Below the pieces are notes generated by a model, which was not told the DNA's origin, did no database searches, and was given only the letters and a program-made list of their open reading frames with translations. Position numbers and translations under genes: made by a program. This document shows positions 1 to 10,800 of a stretch of 64,000 nt of DNA, piece by piece; the first letter of the stretch is position 1, and each line of letters begins with the position of its first letter. This DNA comes from Congeria kusceri (lineage: Eukaryota > Mollusca > Bivalvia > Myida > Dreissenidae), in the NCBI GenBank assembly GCA_027627225.1, contig CM051029.1, positions 20,047,156-20,111,155 of the forward strand. The letters are read 5' to 3'.

Positions 1-232
1 AACACGACTGATATAGCATTTGCCTGCAGTTTAATCATGTACGGAACATTAAAATGTATAATTAACTGTGTGTTATTATATCTTTCATTAGTCCATGAAT
101 GTCCTTATGTTACTATTATATATCGATGCTTTCTCTTACATTATGATTACTAACATATCAGATAACAAACCATGTTTGAGAAGTAATAAACAAACTGAAA
201 TCATTAATAATGTACCGTATTCGCCTTTCAAG

Positions 233-2812
233 GTTTCCCCCATGTTGTTGGAGTTGTGGATGGCACGCACATCCGTATACAATCTCCAAGCATCAACTAA
301 GATGACTATGTTAATAGGAAGGGGTTTCACTCATTAAATGTACAGGTATGGAAGAAAGGTAATAATATAAACTTTATTATTTTTTTGACACTTAACAATT
401 ATGAATCGCCCTTCTTTATGAATTCCATACCGTTAGTAACTAAAGACAATAAATAACTTATAATACATTATTAATAAATAATGTTCGATTTATCGTTGTA
501 TATCTGTCAAGAAACAACGATTTGAAGTTTTGACTCGTATGAATTAAACCACGATGGCGTTTAATGTACACGCATAATAACGATAAATAGTTGTTTATTT
601 ACCGATAAACAACGATAATGCGAAAATTATTTCAAATCTAACATGATTTTACAAATATGTTTGGAACTGTTATTAAAACTTCATTCTACTCTGCTCCGCC
701 CAACTGCCATCGCGAACGTCCTCCGCTGTTACAATTTACTGTACTACTCTTTTGCGTTGTTAATTGGTAAGTTTAACAATGATAATTATAAATTCTTTGT
801 CTAAATAAAAACTGCGAGTTTCGTGTTAGAATTAATGCAAAATTTTTGAATTATCGTTATTTATTTGCCATTAAACAATGATTTTGGATTTTTAATGCAA
901 AGGAATTAAAACGTGATCGCTTTAATCCTAGTGGTATAATACCACGCATATGAACGAAAAATAGTTGTTTAGTGCCAGGTAAACAACGGTAATGCGAAAA
1001 TTACATTCGTATTTTGAATCTTAAATAATCTGAATTATTATTTTTTGCAATTGTAATGAGAATTACATTTCACTATGCTCCGCTCAGAATCGGGACTACT
1101 TTTCGCGTTGTTTGTTGGATAGCTTCACAACGATAATTGTGTCCTTTGTATGCAGAACAGTCTGCACTATCACGTTAAAATATATTTTATGTACATTGTA
1201 ATTATATAATTGAAAAAAAAAGAAATTAGCATAACATGTGAATTTAATATTATATTTTCCCACCGGTATCAATAAATATATTTTGTATTAAATTTATGTT
1301 AAACCTATGTTAATATTGGTAAGTTCTTAATGTTCTTATTTGTCATGTAGATGTGTGATGCTACATTTCGGTTCCTGGACGTAGTCGCCAAGTGGCCAGG
1401 GAGTGTGCATGATTCCCGAATGTTTCGAGAAAGCAGCATACGTCAACGCTTTGAGACAGGTTAGACAATAAATCATAAAATGTAGCAAGACAAGTCTTCT
1501 TTAAAATTTGTATTTTCAACATGAAAAAAATGAAACAGTAGTTAAAGCAAAACTTTCTACAAAGATTATCACATTTATTTATATAACAGCAATTCACTAA
1601 TTCACATATAACATAACTTAAATAGCAAAAACACATACACAGCACACACTAATAACAACAACAAGTGACATGTTATTTACAAGTCAATTAACTATACATG
1701 TTTAAGCAACATATAATTTTATTTTAACTCTTAAATCGCCGAATATACATCTGCCTATCAGCAGCAGCAGAAGCAGATAAATCTGATTGTTATTAAGTAA
1801 AGCTATGTTTTAGGGGTCATCTGCTGTAAATCACTGTAACTGATGCATAATTACTCGTATGTATCTATATCACATCTTTTTCTGAAATGAGTTGACACTG
1901 GTATAAAATTTATTAAATTGAATATATATATATTTCTTATACACGGTAATTAGTTTGAACAATAAAGAATATTGGCAATACTTACATTTCTTCTGATGAT
2001 AATGACATATTCAAACTATTATTTTATACAAAAATAACTTTAAATAATCTGTTCATTAGTATGCAAAGATTTCACGAACATAAATAGATGTGAGATTTAT
2101 AACACAATATGACAGTTAAAAACGTCGAGAAGGCAAAGCCTAACATTTCTGTCCTATGCCATCTTGCAACTCTCACTGAAAACAGCAGCAGATTTTAGCA
2201 ACAATTTGGTAATATTTTGAGGTGAAATTGATGGTCTGCTCCTAGGTGACTCTGGATATGGGTGCAAACGATACTTAATGACCCCTTATCAAAACCCCAG
2301 CAGTCTTGCTAAGGTAATTTACCATAAATAAAAAATAAAACATATGCTAACATGACACATACATAGTTTTCTAAATACAATAAAAGACAAATTTCCGTTG
2401 TTAAAATGCCAATAGAAAACTTTTATTTACGTATAAATAACTCAAAAATGAAATTTAATGTTTTGGCCCCACTGTAATAATGCTTTCATACAAATGTATA
2501 TGACATGAATTGGGATTACAGGAACGATTTAACGCATCCCTTTGCAAAACGATAGTTGTCATAGAGCAGGCATTTGGCGTACTGAAGCGAAGATTCCCAT
2601 GTCTTCAATATGGTCTTAGAGTAACACCCAACAGAGCTGCCAAGATAACAGTGGCTTGTGTTATTCTTCACAACATTGGTCTAGAAAGGCATGACATGTT
2701 TGCATGGCTCTGCGATGAAGTAACAGAACAGCCGGAAGTTGAATACGATGGCGATGACTCTGGGAGCAATTATCGAGATCACATTGCGGAGGCATTTTTT
2801 GGCCGACATTGA
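233..2812 (+). pseudogene. PIF/Harbinger (HARBI1-like) transposase, spliced, 5' end outside or unrecognised
   Basis: Four exons join in phase: about 233-345, 1351-1459, 2222-2313 and 2522-2812 (TGA stop). Exon 1 carries VVDGTHIRI, holding the first catalytic Asp of the DDE_Tnp_4 nuclease, then VNRKGFHSLNVQ. Exon 2 reads FLDVVAKWPGSVHDSRMF, the family's PGSxHDSR block. Exon 3 reads [18 protein letters not shown] with the second Asp. Exon 4 has VVIEQAFGVLKRRFPCL and ACVILHN, with the final acidic residue. All junctions are GT/AG and phases 0, 1 and 0 match. The order is exactly that of HARBI1/PIF transposases, which cut and paste with 3-bp target duplications. An in-frame TAA (298-300) sits where the family usually has an acidic residue, so this copy looks dead. 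The N-terminal part before the first Asp is missing from view. A domesticated host HARBI1 is possible but less likely given the stop and the Myb-like partner at 4.6 kb. Confidence 0.85.
487..1140. repeat. Diverged direct repeat inside transposase intron 1
   Basis: Two imperfect copies of about 370 bases lie head to tail. The first copy contains 'taaacaacgataatgcgaaa' near 610 and the second 'taaacaacggtaatgcgaaa' near 980. Both then have an 'actatgctccgc'-like stretch and a 'ttgcgttgttnnttgg' stretch. Copies also share short 'acaacgataat' words. No coding potential is seen. Confidence 0.5.
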
Positions 2813-3454
2813 AATCTGTATCAAAATTTGCACATGAAAAGTAATTAAATAAATTTCCTTTAAAGGGACATTCAATTAAATTAAATTATTATCATTTATT
2901 TATTTTTTTTGCATTGCATTAAACAGTGCATTAAATTATTTAATCTTTTTTTTTTTACTACATTAATTTTATAAATCCAATATACTGTCTCTTTAATGGG
3001 AAAAAAAGATAGAAACATGTGTTGTTTCATATACATATCTTTCACTAACTGATTAAATTTAAAGTTTTTACTAACGATTGGCAAGTGGTTGATGAGATTC
3101 AATAACGAAGGAAATTGCATAAAAACATAACAAAGTAAGGTAAAATGTTCATGATTAAATGCATCCAATGTTAGTTTCCTTGATGGAAACCATTAGATGG
3201 TCTGTATGCAGACAGCAAGGGAGCAAAAAAATATACCTAAAAATGAGTACATGTTAACATTTCAAATAGCAATTTATGCAAATTACTGTTAAATAAGATT
3301 TCAATTTAATAGAACTTAAACCATACATCTATTTCAAGTGAAGTAACTCAGGGTCTACTTCATAAAATCAATTCAATTTATGTTACATATGTATCAACTA
3401 CTGTGAATTGATTTGGTATAGAGCCATCAAATCAATAATCTCAATCAATTTCAT
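2813..3454. other. AT-rich flank, nothing recognised
   Basis: Downstream of the transposase stop the sequence is AT-rich with homopolymer runs. No exon, tRNA or named repeat is recognised. Confidence 0.4.
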
Positions 3455-3690
3455 GTGCATGTGCGTAAAGTGTTGTCCCACAGCAGCCGGTGCAGTCCGC
3501 ACAGGCTGATCCGGGACGACACTTTCTGCTTTTATGGTATTTTCTGTTTCTATTAAGTCTCTTCTAAACATAATTCCACTGTAGACGGAAAGTGCCGTCC
3601 TGGATTAGCCTGTGTGGACTGCACAGGCTGATCCGAGACGACACTTTACTCACTTGCATTGATCCCAGTTTTCCCACGACAGGCCTCATA
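3455..3690. mobile_element. Palindromic MITE-like short repeat
   Basis: A long imperfect inverted repeat. The left arm contains 'gtccgcacaggctgatccgg' followed by 'gacgacacttt'; the right arm contains its complement, 'gtgtggactgcacaggctga', bracketed by 'ggaaagtgccgtcc' and 'gagacgacactttac'. A short AT-rich centre separates the arms. It is the size and shape of a non-autonomous DNA element. I recognise very similar repeats as highly abundant in dreissenid mussel DNA, which is the main clue to the organism. It lies between the two Harbinger genes, so it probably inserted into that element. Confidence 0.75.
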
Positions 3691-3803
3691 TATTTATTTT
3701 CAAATTAATGCAAAATAAATGTTACATACACGTAAAATATAACATACTTTCTACCAATAAACTTAATATACACCTGTAATATACAGGGGTACCTGTTTAC
3801 AAA

Positions 3804-4190
3804 ATGATCCAGACTTATTTCCAGCAGAATACCATTAGGCCATTTTATTTTGTTTTACATGTGGCATGTGACCATGACCTTTTACTTTCGGTTGAAAATA
3901 ACAACAACAACATCAAAGCAATGGTTACGAAACACTATAATTTGTACAAATCAGTGTACAGATCTAGATTTAACTGTAATCTTTTTCTTGCCATTAGTTT
4001 ATTTTCAAATAAAAAAACGATGAGTTTTGTTTTCATCATTTCACGACTGTTTAAATATTGTTTATTCCTAAAAAAAATGTATTTAATAATGTAAATATTG
4101 TTGTTGTGATTGCCTTCATTGCATATGTTATTGATGTAAAGTGATAACTTATTACATCGTCATGACTAACCATAAACAAATTTAAAGTGG
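3804..4190. other. Non-coding AT-rich stretch
   Basis: A 96-codon open frame (3804-4094) has low-complexity, Phe/Asn-rich composition and no family resemblance. I treat it as chance. Confidence 0.4.
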
Positions 4191-4535
4191 CTGTTCGGCA
4201 AGCGCAGTGGTTGGTACACTCGCTTCTCACCTAGGCGTACCGGGTTTGCTGACCAATCCAGGCACATGTGATATTGGTCACCATACCGGACAGGTGGGGG
4301 TTCCTCCGGTTACTCCGGTTTTCCCCCACAGCACAAGACCACACCAAAATTAAAATATATTTCAGTAAAAAACAAATAGCTAAAAATTGCAGCTATGATT
4401 CAATATTCGTCCAAACTTTCGTGAGTCTCTAGTAAGTTAATTAGGTACGAATTACGGGACACACTCCGGGTCCACACATCAGGTGCGGAAGGGCCTCATA
4501 AACATCGATATACACACAGACACACAACAATAAAG
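4190..4535 (+). mobile_element. tRNA-derived SINE
   Basis: The head reads 'aagcgcagtggttggtac', a good RNA polymerase III A-box, followed about 45 bases later by a degenerate B-box around 'gggtttgctgaccaatcc'. The body holds the pyrimidine-rich core 'gggggttcctccggttactc' and 'ttttcccccacagcacaag', then a unique region and an A-rich tail near 4525. Similar cores are shared by several molluscan SINEs. It sits inside the Harbinger element, beside the Myb-like exon. Confidence 0.65.
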
Positions 4536-4575
4536 TCTAAAAATAATTGATTGTTCTTAAGAAATGAGGAAATAC

Positions 4576-4721
4576 CTGTTGACGGTTTCTGCCAATTCCT
4601 CTCAAGACTTTTCTTTCTTCTTCGCACCCAGCGTGGCTTCTTTAAACTTGCAGTACAGCTGATCATACCGATCGTTGATCAGCTGTACTGCAAATGCTTT
4701 TTCGGATGTTGACCAAGACAT
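4576..4721 (-). pseudogene. Myb/SANT-like protein exon of the Harbinger element
   Basis: Read on the minus strand from ATG at 4721, the peptide starts MSWSTSEKAFAVQLINDRYD, continues through KFKEATLGAKKKEKS and EELAETVN, and ends at a clean donor (AG|GTATTT at 4576/4575). The pattern of an N-terminal Trp, a Leu/Ile-rich helix, a KKKE stretch, then (W)EELAxxxN is that of the Myb/SANT-like DNA-binding domain encoded as the second gene of PIF/Harbinger elements. That partner binds transposon ends and helps the transposase. The codon expected to be Trp is TGA (4604-4602), a single-base nonsense change. Downstream exons are not recognised; the SINE at 4190-4535 lies where they would be. Convergent orientation with the transposase fits the element's usual design. 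Confidence 0.6.
4648..4693. repeat. Perfect 18-bp inverted repeat with 10-base loop
   Basis: Arms 4648-4665 and 4676-4693 are exact reverse complements (ttgcagtacagctgatca). The hairpin lies wholly within the Myb-like coding exon and contains two TGATCA/CAGCTG palindromes. Confidence 0.85.
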
Positions 4722-4799
4722 TTTAGCAGACGAATGTAAACATTAACACTTCCGTTTCCGCTAAACCGCTTACGTTCATAACAAGCAATAAAAAATCGA

Positions 4800-4955
4800 T
4801 GTCGTTAAAATCGATTTTCAGTGTCACGCATCATCGATTTTAAAATGGTTTGTGAACACAAAATTTGACATCGATGTCACTGGAAATCAATTTTCTTCGT
4901 CAAGTTAAATTGATTTTCAATGTCAATACAATGTTTTGTGAACACGGGGCCAGAT
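4800..4955. mobile_element. Probable right terminus of the Harbinger element
   Basis: 'ttgtgaacacggggcc' at 4937-4952 reads on the opposite strand as GGCCCCGTGTTCACAA, the kind of end seen in PIF/Harbinger elements. Before it, the word 'atcgatgtcactggaaatc' and related 'cgattttcagtgtca' are repeated subterminally. The left end is outside the window, so the pairing of terminal repeats cannot be confirmed. Confidence 0.4.
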
Positions 4956-5885
4956 TAGATAGATTGGTTGTATATGTTTAATATTTATAACTAATATAAT
5001 TGAAATAGTAGTTAAATATTATACTAAAACGATCATTACTACATGTACTTATGCAAATAGAAGAATTAAAAATTTTTAATTCTACAAAACGTGAATCAAT
5101 TACTACATTTAATATGTTGTTGTGCATGTGCCGTAGACAACTTACTTGTTAATCGGCTATAACGCGTTGTGGATAGGTTATAAAGCTGATACTGTTTCTT
5201 TTTTAATCGATAAATATTTAAAGCTGTTTACCCAACGATATTACATAATTATTTACAGTTATTTACAGTATATTTCGAATTTTATTTTATTTTCATCGTT
5301 ACACTTAAATGGGAACATTTTATAAACGGGTTTATTTCTAAAATGATTCGCCTGTAGAATAAAACGCACTAAAGTATGTTGAAGTTTAACTTACACAACT
5401 CTTCTTTAGAAATACAAAACCATATACATGTTTGTGTTTGCACTTGTTTCGTATCACTAATACAATAGCATTGCCCGGTACAATTTAGCTTTTTAAAAGC
5501 AGTATAGTGTCTTCTATCAAATTTAATTTGTCAACCTTATTTCCCAAGGAACACAAGACGAGTAATGGTTTCTGTGATTTGTATAAGTACTATAAAGATT
5601 AAATGTTTGGATGTCATCAGACAATCACACATCAGATGCCAGATATTATGTCACTCAATAATTATTAAACATATTGACGCCTTCATAATATTACAGTAAC
5701 AATAAGCGAGTTGGATTTTTTGCATGAAAACAATACAGTTAAAGTTAATTTATGTTATTTCGGAATTAAGTTTCTTTCAACATTACACTGACTACAACAT
5801 CGTACTGTTTTTATTTCAAACGTATAAAGTGTTAATAACGATTTTGTTTATTGTAACAAATTGCTGACACTTTATATCTTTGTAG
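4956..5885. other. AT-rich spacer before receptor pseudogene
   Basis: No homologue of the first three Ig exons of the intact paralogue (44227-45574) is visible here, so this copy of the receptor is truncated at its 5' side. Nothing else is recognised. Confidence 0.5.
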
Positions 5886-6191
5886 ATTGACCTGTTGTAC
5901 CTACGATCACCTATAACATTCTACCACACTCGGATAAAAGTTGGATTGCAACAATAAACGAAACTATAAGAGTTATAGTAATAAGTGCCGTTAAGTTGGT
6001 GTGCTCAGTAAACAGTATGACGACTTCCGTATATTCCTGGGGTCCTGGACACGAATGGAGTATTCGAATAATTAATGTCACGCGCACTACGAACACGAAC
6101 TATACATGCACGGAGAAGAACACCATGGACACCACATTTAAAGGAAAGGTAACTGGTAGAAACTCTTCAACAGGATATCTAAATTTACTAT
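5886..6191 (+). pseudogene. Copy 1 Ig exon (matches 46096-46401)
   Basis: It is 306 bases, the same length as its partner exon. It keeps the Ig pattern LVCSVN, YSWGPG, YTCTEK. The second full codon is TGA (5888-5890) where the partner has GGT, so the exon cannot be read through. It has clean AG and GTAAGT borders. Confidence 0.8.
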
Positions 6192-6291
6192 GTAAGTATT
6201 AGAATCGACTATAATTCTTCCAACAATAAATTGAAGTGAAATAAAATATAGCAAGCTATATTTATAAATTGAAAGGTAATTTACTTTACAG

Positions 6292-6583
6292 ATGGACCTG
6301 ACAACATAATAGCCAAATACAACAACAACACACAGATGGACCAAGTACTTAAATTCATTAAAGGCTGATCATTCTCAAGTTTATGTTTTGCCAGCAGTAA
6401 TCCAGCTATTAGCATTTCAGGGTATGGCCCTGGGGCTCAAAAACGAAATGTCCTGTTCATTATTTGATGCGAGCACTGACTTGAACAAAAATATGACATG
6501 CAGAGCAGTTAACACCATGGTAAACACTGTGGGACAAAGCGTTAGCGAGACAGCGCATCTGACATTTAACCTTGATATGCAAT
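6292..6583 (+). pseudogene. Copy 1 Ig exon with stop and frameshift (matches 46504-46794)
   Basis: It is 292 bases against 291 in the partner. The partner's KGWSF is KG-stop-SF here (TGG to TGA), and a one-base insertion near 6450-6460 shifts the frame after 'cctgttcattatttgatgcg'. CFASSNP before the shift and TCRAVNTMV after it remain recognisable. Confidence 0.8.
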
Positions 6584-6808
6584 GTAAATAATTTTAACGA
6601 ATATTGGGCAAATGTTTACATGGATTTTTTTTTTCATATCACTCTAGATTTAGATTTTGAATATAAATCTACTGTTTTTCTAGCGAGTGTATTACATTCC
6701 ATAATTCAAATCATCAACATGGTTTACATAAACAATTTCATAAATACTAATCCCTAAATATTAATTGCAATTAAACAAAATGTATGATACTTTTAATTGA
6801 ATTTACAG

Positions 6809-7079
6809 ACGTTCCGGCCTGTTCAACGTTTGCAGAATCAAAGCGTTCTACTCAACACGTCTCTAACAGTTACATGAACCTTAACGCTGGGAATCCACCA
6901 GATGGACCTTAACATGGATAAGGAAAGACACGAGTACAGTGGTGGGTACAGGACAAACACTAACAATCAACAGCATTGGATTGGCCGATGAAGGTGTATA
7001 CCAATGTAGTGCATCAAACACAATTCAAACGAAGTGGTGCACGGAATCAGTCAGTCGACATTCTATATAAATGTTGAAT
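6809..7079 (+). pseudogene. Copy 1 Ig exon, heavily damaged (matches ~47096-47362)
   Basis: Matching words include LQNQSVLLNTSLTVT and TVVGTGQTLTIN, but the first Ig Cys codon is TGA. A further deletion of about 10 bases is seen at 'acaattcaaacgaagtggtg'. The borders are 'ttacag' and 'gaat|gtaagt'. Confidence 0.75.
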
Positions 7080-7596
7080 GTAAGTTAAATAACTATTGCG
7101 TTGATATTTAAATGTGTTATACCTATAACTTTAAAGAGCATATTTAAATTCAAAAATACATGTACAAAAAACGCATTATATCGGAATCATACATGCTGTA
7201 TCTGAAGTTACTTAATTATCAACACAATCACGTATCTGAGTAAACCATTCCGGCGTTTGAAGAAACTGTCAGAAAATGCGTTATAGAACGTGTGTTTATT
7301 GTTTCTATCGCAAATACGGGACACGATGCACAAATAATTGTGATTTATGATGACTATTCGTCATTGCGTATTTTGTTCAAGCTTTTTTAAGTTGGGGAAG
7401 TTAACGTATAATTGACCAAAGCGATATTAACCACATTAAACTATTAATTAATATTCCGTTATTTGTGCTATATTTTCCTTAATATATGTTGATGTGTATC
7501 ACACAATGTCTACTGTATTTAAAAAAAAAAGTGTTAATTATGTGTATTGGTATATTAGTGTTTAAATATATATTTCACAAGAAAGTTTTCTCCCAG

Positions 7597-7890
7597 ACAG
7601 GGCATTTATACGGGCGTTCAGAGCAAATGAATCAAACACTACCATTATTGTTGACCAAGGCGAAACATTGGAGCTGGTATGTGATGCCGATGGTGACCCT
7701 CAACCTGATATGTGTATCGTCAATGCAACTAGTGGAAGTGAAACAAGCCTAGTTGAGACAGAAGCACAGAAAGCCTAAACTCACTTAAACCAAGCAAGAA
7801 GTAAATATGGTGCTGGAATATACAAATGCTTGGCTAAAAACAGTTATAATAAAGAACAACACAAACAGTTACTGGCTCTATTCATTAAAT
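7597..7890 (+). pseudogene. Copy 1 Ig exon with nonsense codon (matches start of 47846-48229)
   Basis: It reads VDQGETLELVCDADGDPQP then MCIVNATSG, as in the partner, until TAA replaces AAA in 'gaagcacagaaagcctaa'. After the stop KYGAGIYKCLAKNSYNK remains in frame. It ends with its own donor ('attaaat|gtacgt'), which the intact copy no longer has. Confidence 0.8.
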
Positions 7891-7989
7891 GTACGTAATG
7901 AAGTATATCATTCCGTACTTTAGTACGAGTAAATACATTGCCTATCAATCTTTAAAAGTGCATAACTATACAAGCGCATTCTTGCATAG

Positions 7990-8313
7990 GTTCACCAAGA
8001 GCGTCGCCATTTTCCCCTCCAATGACCGAATTGTACAGAGCTCTTAACGACTCGGCTGCGTTTACTTTCGCGATAAAGGCCTATCCTGAACACACGTCTT
8101 CCGACTTCACTTGGTACAGGTTTGTAGATGATGAAAATGGAAAATTGTGCCCATTGACTCCAACCACTTGTTGATCAATATTTATATCTAATAACAACCT
8201 GCAGACACAACAGGTGATTGTCCGTGTGCAAGTTGAAGATTATACAGAATATATGGTGAACGTTACCAACACATTGGGTTCAACGACGGAAGTGTTAACG
8301 GTACACGCACAAT
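7990..8313 (+). pseudogene. Copy 1 Ig exon mostly deleted from the intact paralogue
   Basis: A 108-codon phase 1-1 exon: SPRASPFSPPMTELYRALND, FTFAIKAYPEHTSSDFTWYR, then after a TGA at 'acttgttgatcaat' the last strands VIVRVQVEDYTEYMVNVTNT. Only the last strands (from VRVQV) survive in the other copy, fused onto the preceding exon. This exon records the ancestral structure. Confidence 0.8.
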
Positions 8314-8477
8314 GTATGTATATATAACAACGTTTACTATGTTTTTTTTGTAAATTATGTTGTAACACAACACATAGTTACACCTAACTAGAGAGTTTAA
8401 ACATTGATTAAGGTATTAGATTCTCAATTATGATCGCGTTTGTATATACATAAGTTTTATTTATACATATATTAAAG

Positions 8478-8774
8478 CCAGACCATATATTCAGAAGGAC
8501 TTGCTAATTGACCGAGTAGGAAAAACTGACATTGTTATTACATGCGTTCCTGGTTTTAATGGCGGCCAGGATCAGAACTACACTATTCGATACAAAGAAG
8601 CTGATATTGAAAGCCGGAGCTATATATACGTAGCAAGTACTGTTATAAACTATACCTGGACCATTGAGGGATTTAAACCTGCCACGATATACCAAATCAA
8701 AATGCTTGCGGAAAACAAAATAGGCAAATCAGATTTGACACAGGAAATAACAGAAACTACTGTTGTGGATGCAG
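8478..8774 (+). pseudogene. Copy 1 FN3 exon, open
   Basis: It is 297 bases, identical in length to 48391-48687, with no stop. It reads VPGFNGGQDQNYTIRYKEAD, YTWTIEGFKPATIYQIKMLA and ENKIGKS, an FN3 fold. The conserved B-strand Trp (ITWVPG in the partner) is Cys here. Confidence 0.85.
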
Positions 8775-8895
8775 GTAATTTCAACTGGTGAAAACATTTA
8801 TATGAACCGTAGTATGAAGATCGACAACTGAACACCTAATATGTGCAGTGATCTGTATTGAGTACCATAGTTCAAATGTATTTGTGTAATTACAG

Positions 8896-8999
8896 TTGAC
8901 AATGGCTTGGCTGCACCTGCTATTGGTGATTCAATAAGTGCTGCAGGAGTTGGTATAATTATCGTCGTCATAGTTGTGATATGGACTACAGAACACGAG
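8896..8999 (+). pseudogene. Copy 1 transmembrane exon, frame-shifted at its end
   Basis: VDNGLAAPAIGDS is followed by a hydrophobic helix AAGVGIIIVVIVVIW. The exon is 104 bases against 108 in the partner, so its donor no longer leaves phase 1 for the tail exons. Confidence 0.75.
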
Positions 9000-9439
9000 G
9001 TAAATGTACGCTATTACACGTTTATACAATAATCCTACACGTTTTATTGTTTAGTAATACGTATTACTTGTCTACAATAAAACATGTACAATAATATTTT
9101 CATTAACAAACGCAGTTCAGTATTTACTACGGCAGTCTATTTTTTGTTTTATTTACGTAGTCTAATGTACTTTTGATTTACGTGTACTTTTATTTTGTGC
9201 TTTTATTATTGCAAACATCTGATGGAAAGCAAATACTAACGAGAAGGGATGACTAATTAAGCATTTAGTTAAAATCATATAGTGGTCTGGTATGAAGTTT
9301 AGAAAAAGTTGCTTTTAGTTTACAAACAAATGTATATGTATGGGTGATTCATGTTTATTTTATTGAAGCAGATAATATTAGAAAGGAAGTTTTATGGACT
9401 GTCTATTTTGCAATAATTTAGTTATTTTTAACTTGATAG
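9000..9439. other. Intron of copy 1 receptor, left of the Gypsy insertion
   Basis: AT-rich intronic sequence between the membrane exon donor and the 3' LTR of the inserted element. Nothing else is seen. Confidence 0.6.
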
Positions 9440-9983
9440 TGTACAAGGAGGTGATATAAAAACCACTCGTGGGTATAGTTACATACTTTATTATGTCGAT
9501 GATTAATTCGTATGATCCAAATGATGGCCTGAAACAATAACAATTATTATAATACAACATATTACAACATAATAATAGTAATTGCAATGATTCATTGAAA
9601 TACATATTAATTAATTTAGGACAAGTATTAAATAAAAATATATCAACAATTCAAATCAATACAATATAATTTATGTAATAAAATAATATATATACACTCA
9701 CCAGTGACGAACTCCTATAGTTTGAATATAAAACAAGTTATTCTTATTGGCAAATGGTAAATGCCATACAGAGACCTATCTTGAACAAAGTCAAATAGTG
9801 AATGCACTAAGATAGAAAATCTTTTACATCTATTGATCATAAACATCTCACTATAAAAGCACGGGGCAGACATTAGTTAAAAACAGTTCACCAATCACTC
9901 ACTCACACTGACACTTCTCACTCTCGAATTGGATTAGTGGTCAGTAAAATAGCAATAGGATTAGTAGTGAATACCCTGTTACA
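9440..9983 (-). repeat. 3' LTR of the Gypsy element
   Basis: On the minus strand it begins TGTAACAGGG and ends with TGTACA-like bases (forward 'tgtacaaggaggtgatataa'). It matches 17459-17965 nearly throughout, including 'gatgatccaaatgatggcct'-type words and 'ctcaccagtgacgaac'. It is about 544 bp long. Confidence 0.88.
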
Positions 9984-9995
9984 TACTCCCTCTGT
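9984..9995 (-). other. Polypurine tract
   Basis: The minus strand reads ACAGAGGGAGTA immediately before the LTR's TGTAACAGGG. This is the expected plus-strand primer position. Confidence 0.65.
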
Positions 9996-10444
9996 TGGAG
10001 AAAATGGCTCCTGACATTTTATAATTAAAACACAAAACTTTAAAATGATCCATTCTAACTATATTACATCTTTAACTGAAGCAGCATATCAAAATACTGA
10101 AGTACACTCTCCACCAGAGTGGTGACACAGTGTTTAAGGAGTATTGGAAATTCAATAGGTCATGACCTATATATCAATGGATCAGCTGTTTAATCAGCTG
10201 ACTGCTGACCTAGATGTCAGTCAATGTAAACATAATTTATGCAACTTATGTACATGCAAAATAATCAGAATAATTCAACACAGGCTGCTGAATTAAAGCA
10301 GAGTAATGAAATAATTCAATTATTTAATTAAACCCACAAATTGCATTGTATAATACATATTAAAAAAATAAAATTTAAAATAGACTTCTGATCATTAAAA
10401 TGTATGTCCAAATATATTGAACAATACTGTTTAACAATACTGAG
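9996..10444 (-). other. Gypsy 3' untranslated region
   Basis: Between the end of pol and the polypurine tract, AT-rich, no open frame of note and no envelope-like segment. Confidence 0.5.
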
Positions 10445-10800
10445 TTAAACATAATAAATATGCACTTCTTTTCTATATTCAGTATTGGCATGAATAGGTA
10501 AAACCCACTCTCCAAAGCGGTCAAGTGGTTTACGGTTTCTTTGGGGTCTACCAACTGTTTCAGGTTGTAAGTTCGAGTCTTGTGAAGTCTCAGGAGTAGA
10601 CTGAACATTTTCAACAGGCTCTAACATATTTGAATCTAAATTAGACTGATTTATGGATGGGGAAAGCTGCATACCGGTAGTCAGCAGAACTGAATCAGCT
10701 AATTCAGATGGTTCTGAAAGAACAGAAGTAGCCTGGTTAGCAGCTGGGGACATAGACACTGTCTGATTAATGGATGTAGAATCATAACCTGTTGGGACTG
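10445..10800 (-). pseudogene. Gypsy pol C-terminal tail
   Basis: A Ser/Pro/Gln-rich hydrophilic tail ending near 10445 and containing RPQRNRKPLDRFGEWVL, a motif common at the end of molluscan Gypsy polyproteins. It is in a different frame from the integrase part upstream; the shift is near 10750-10800. Confidence 0.6.
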
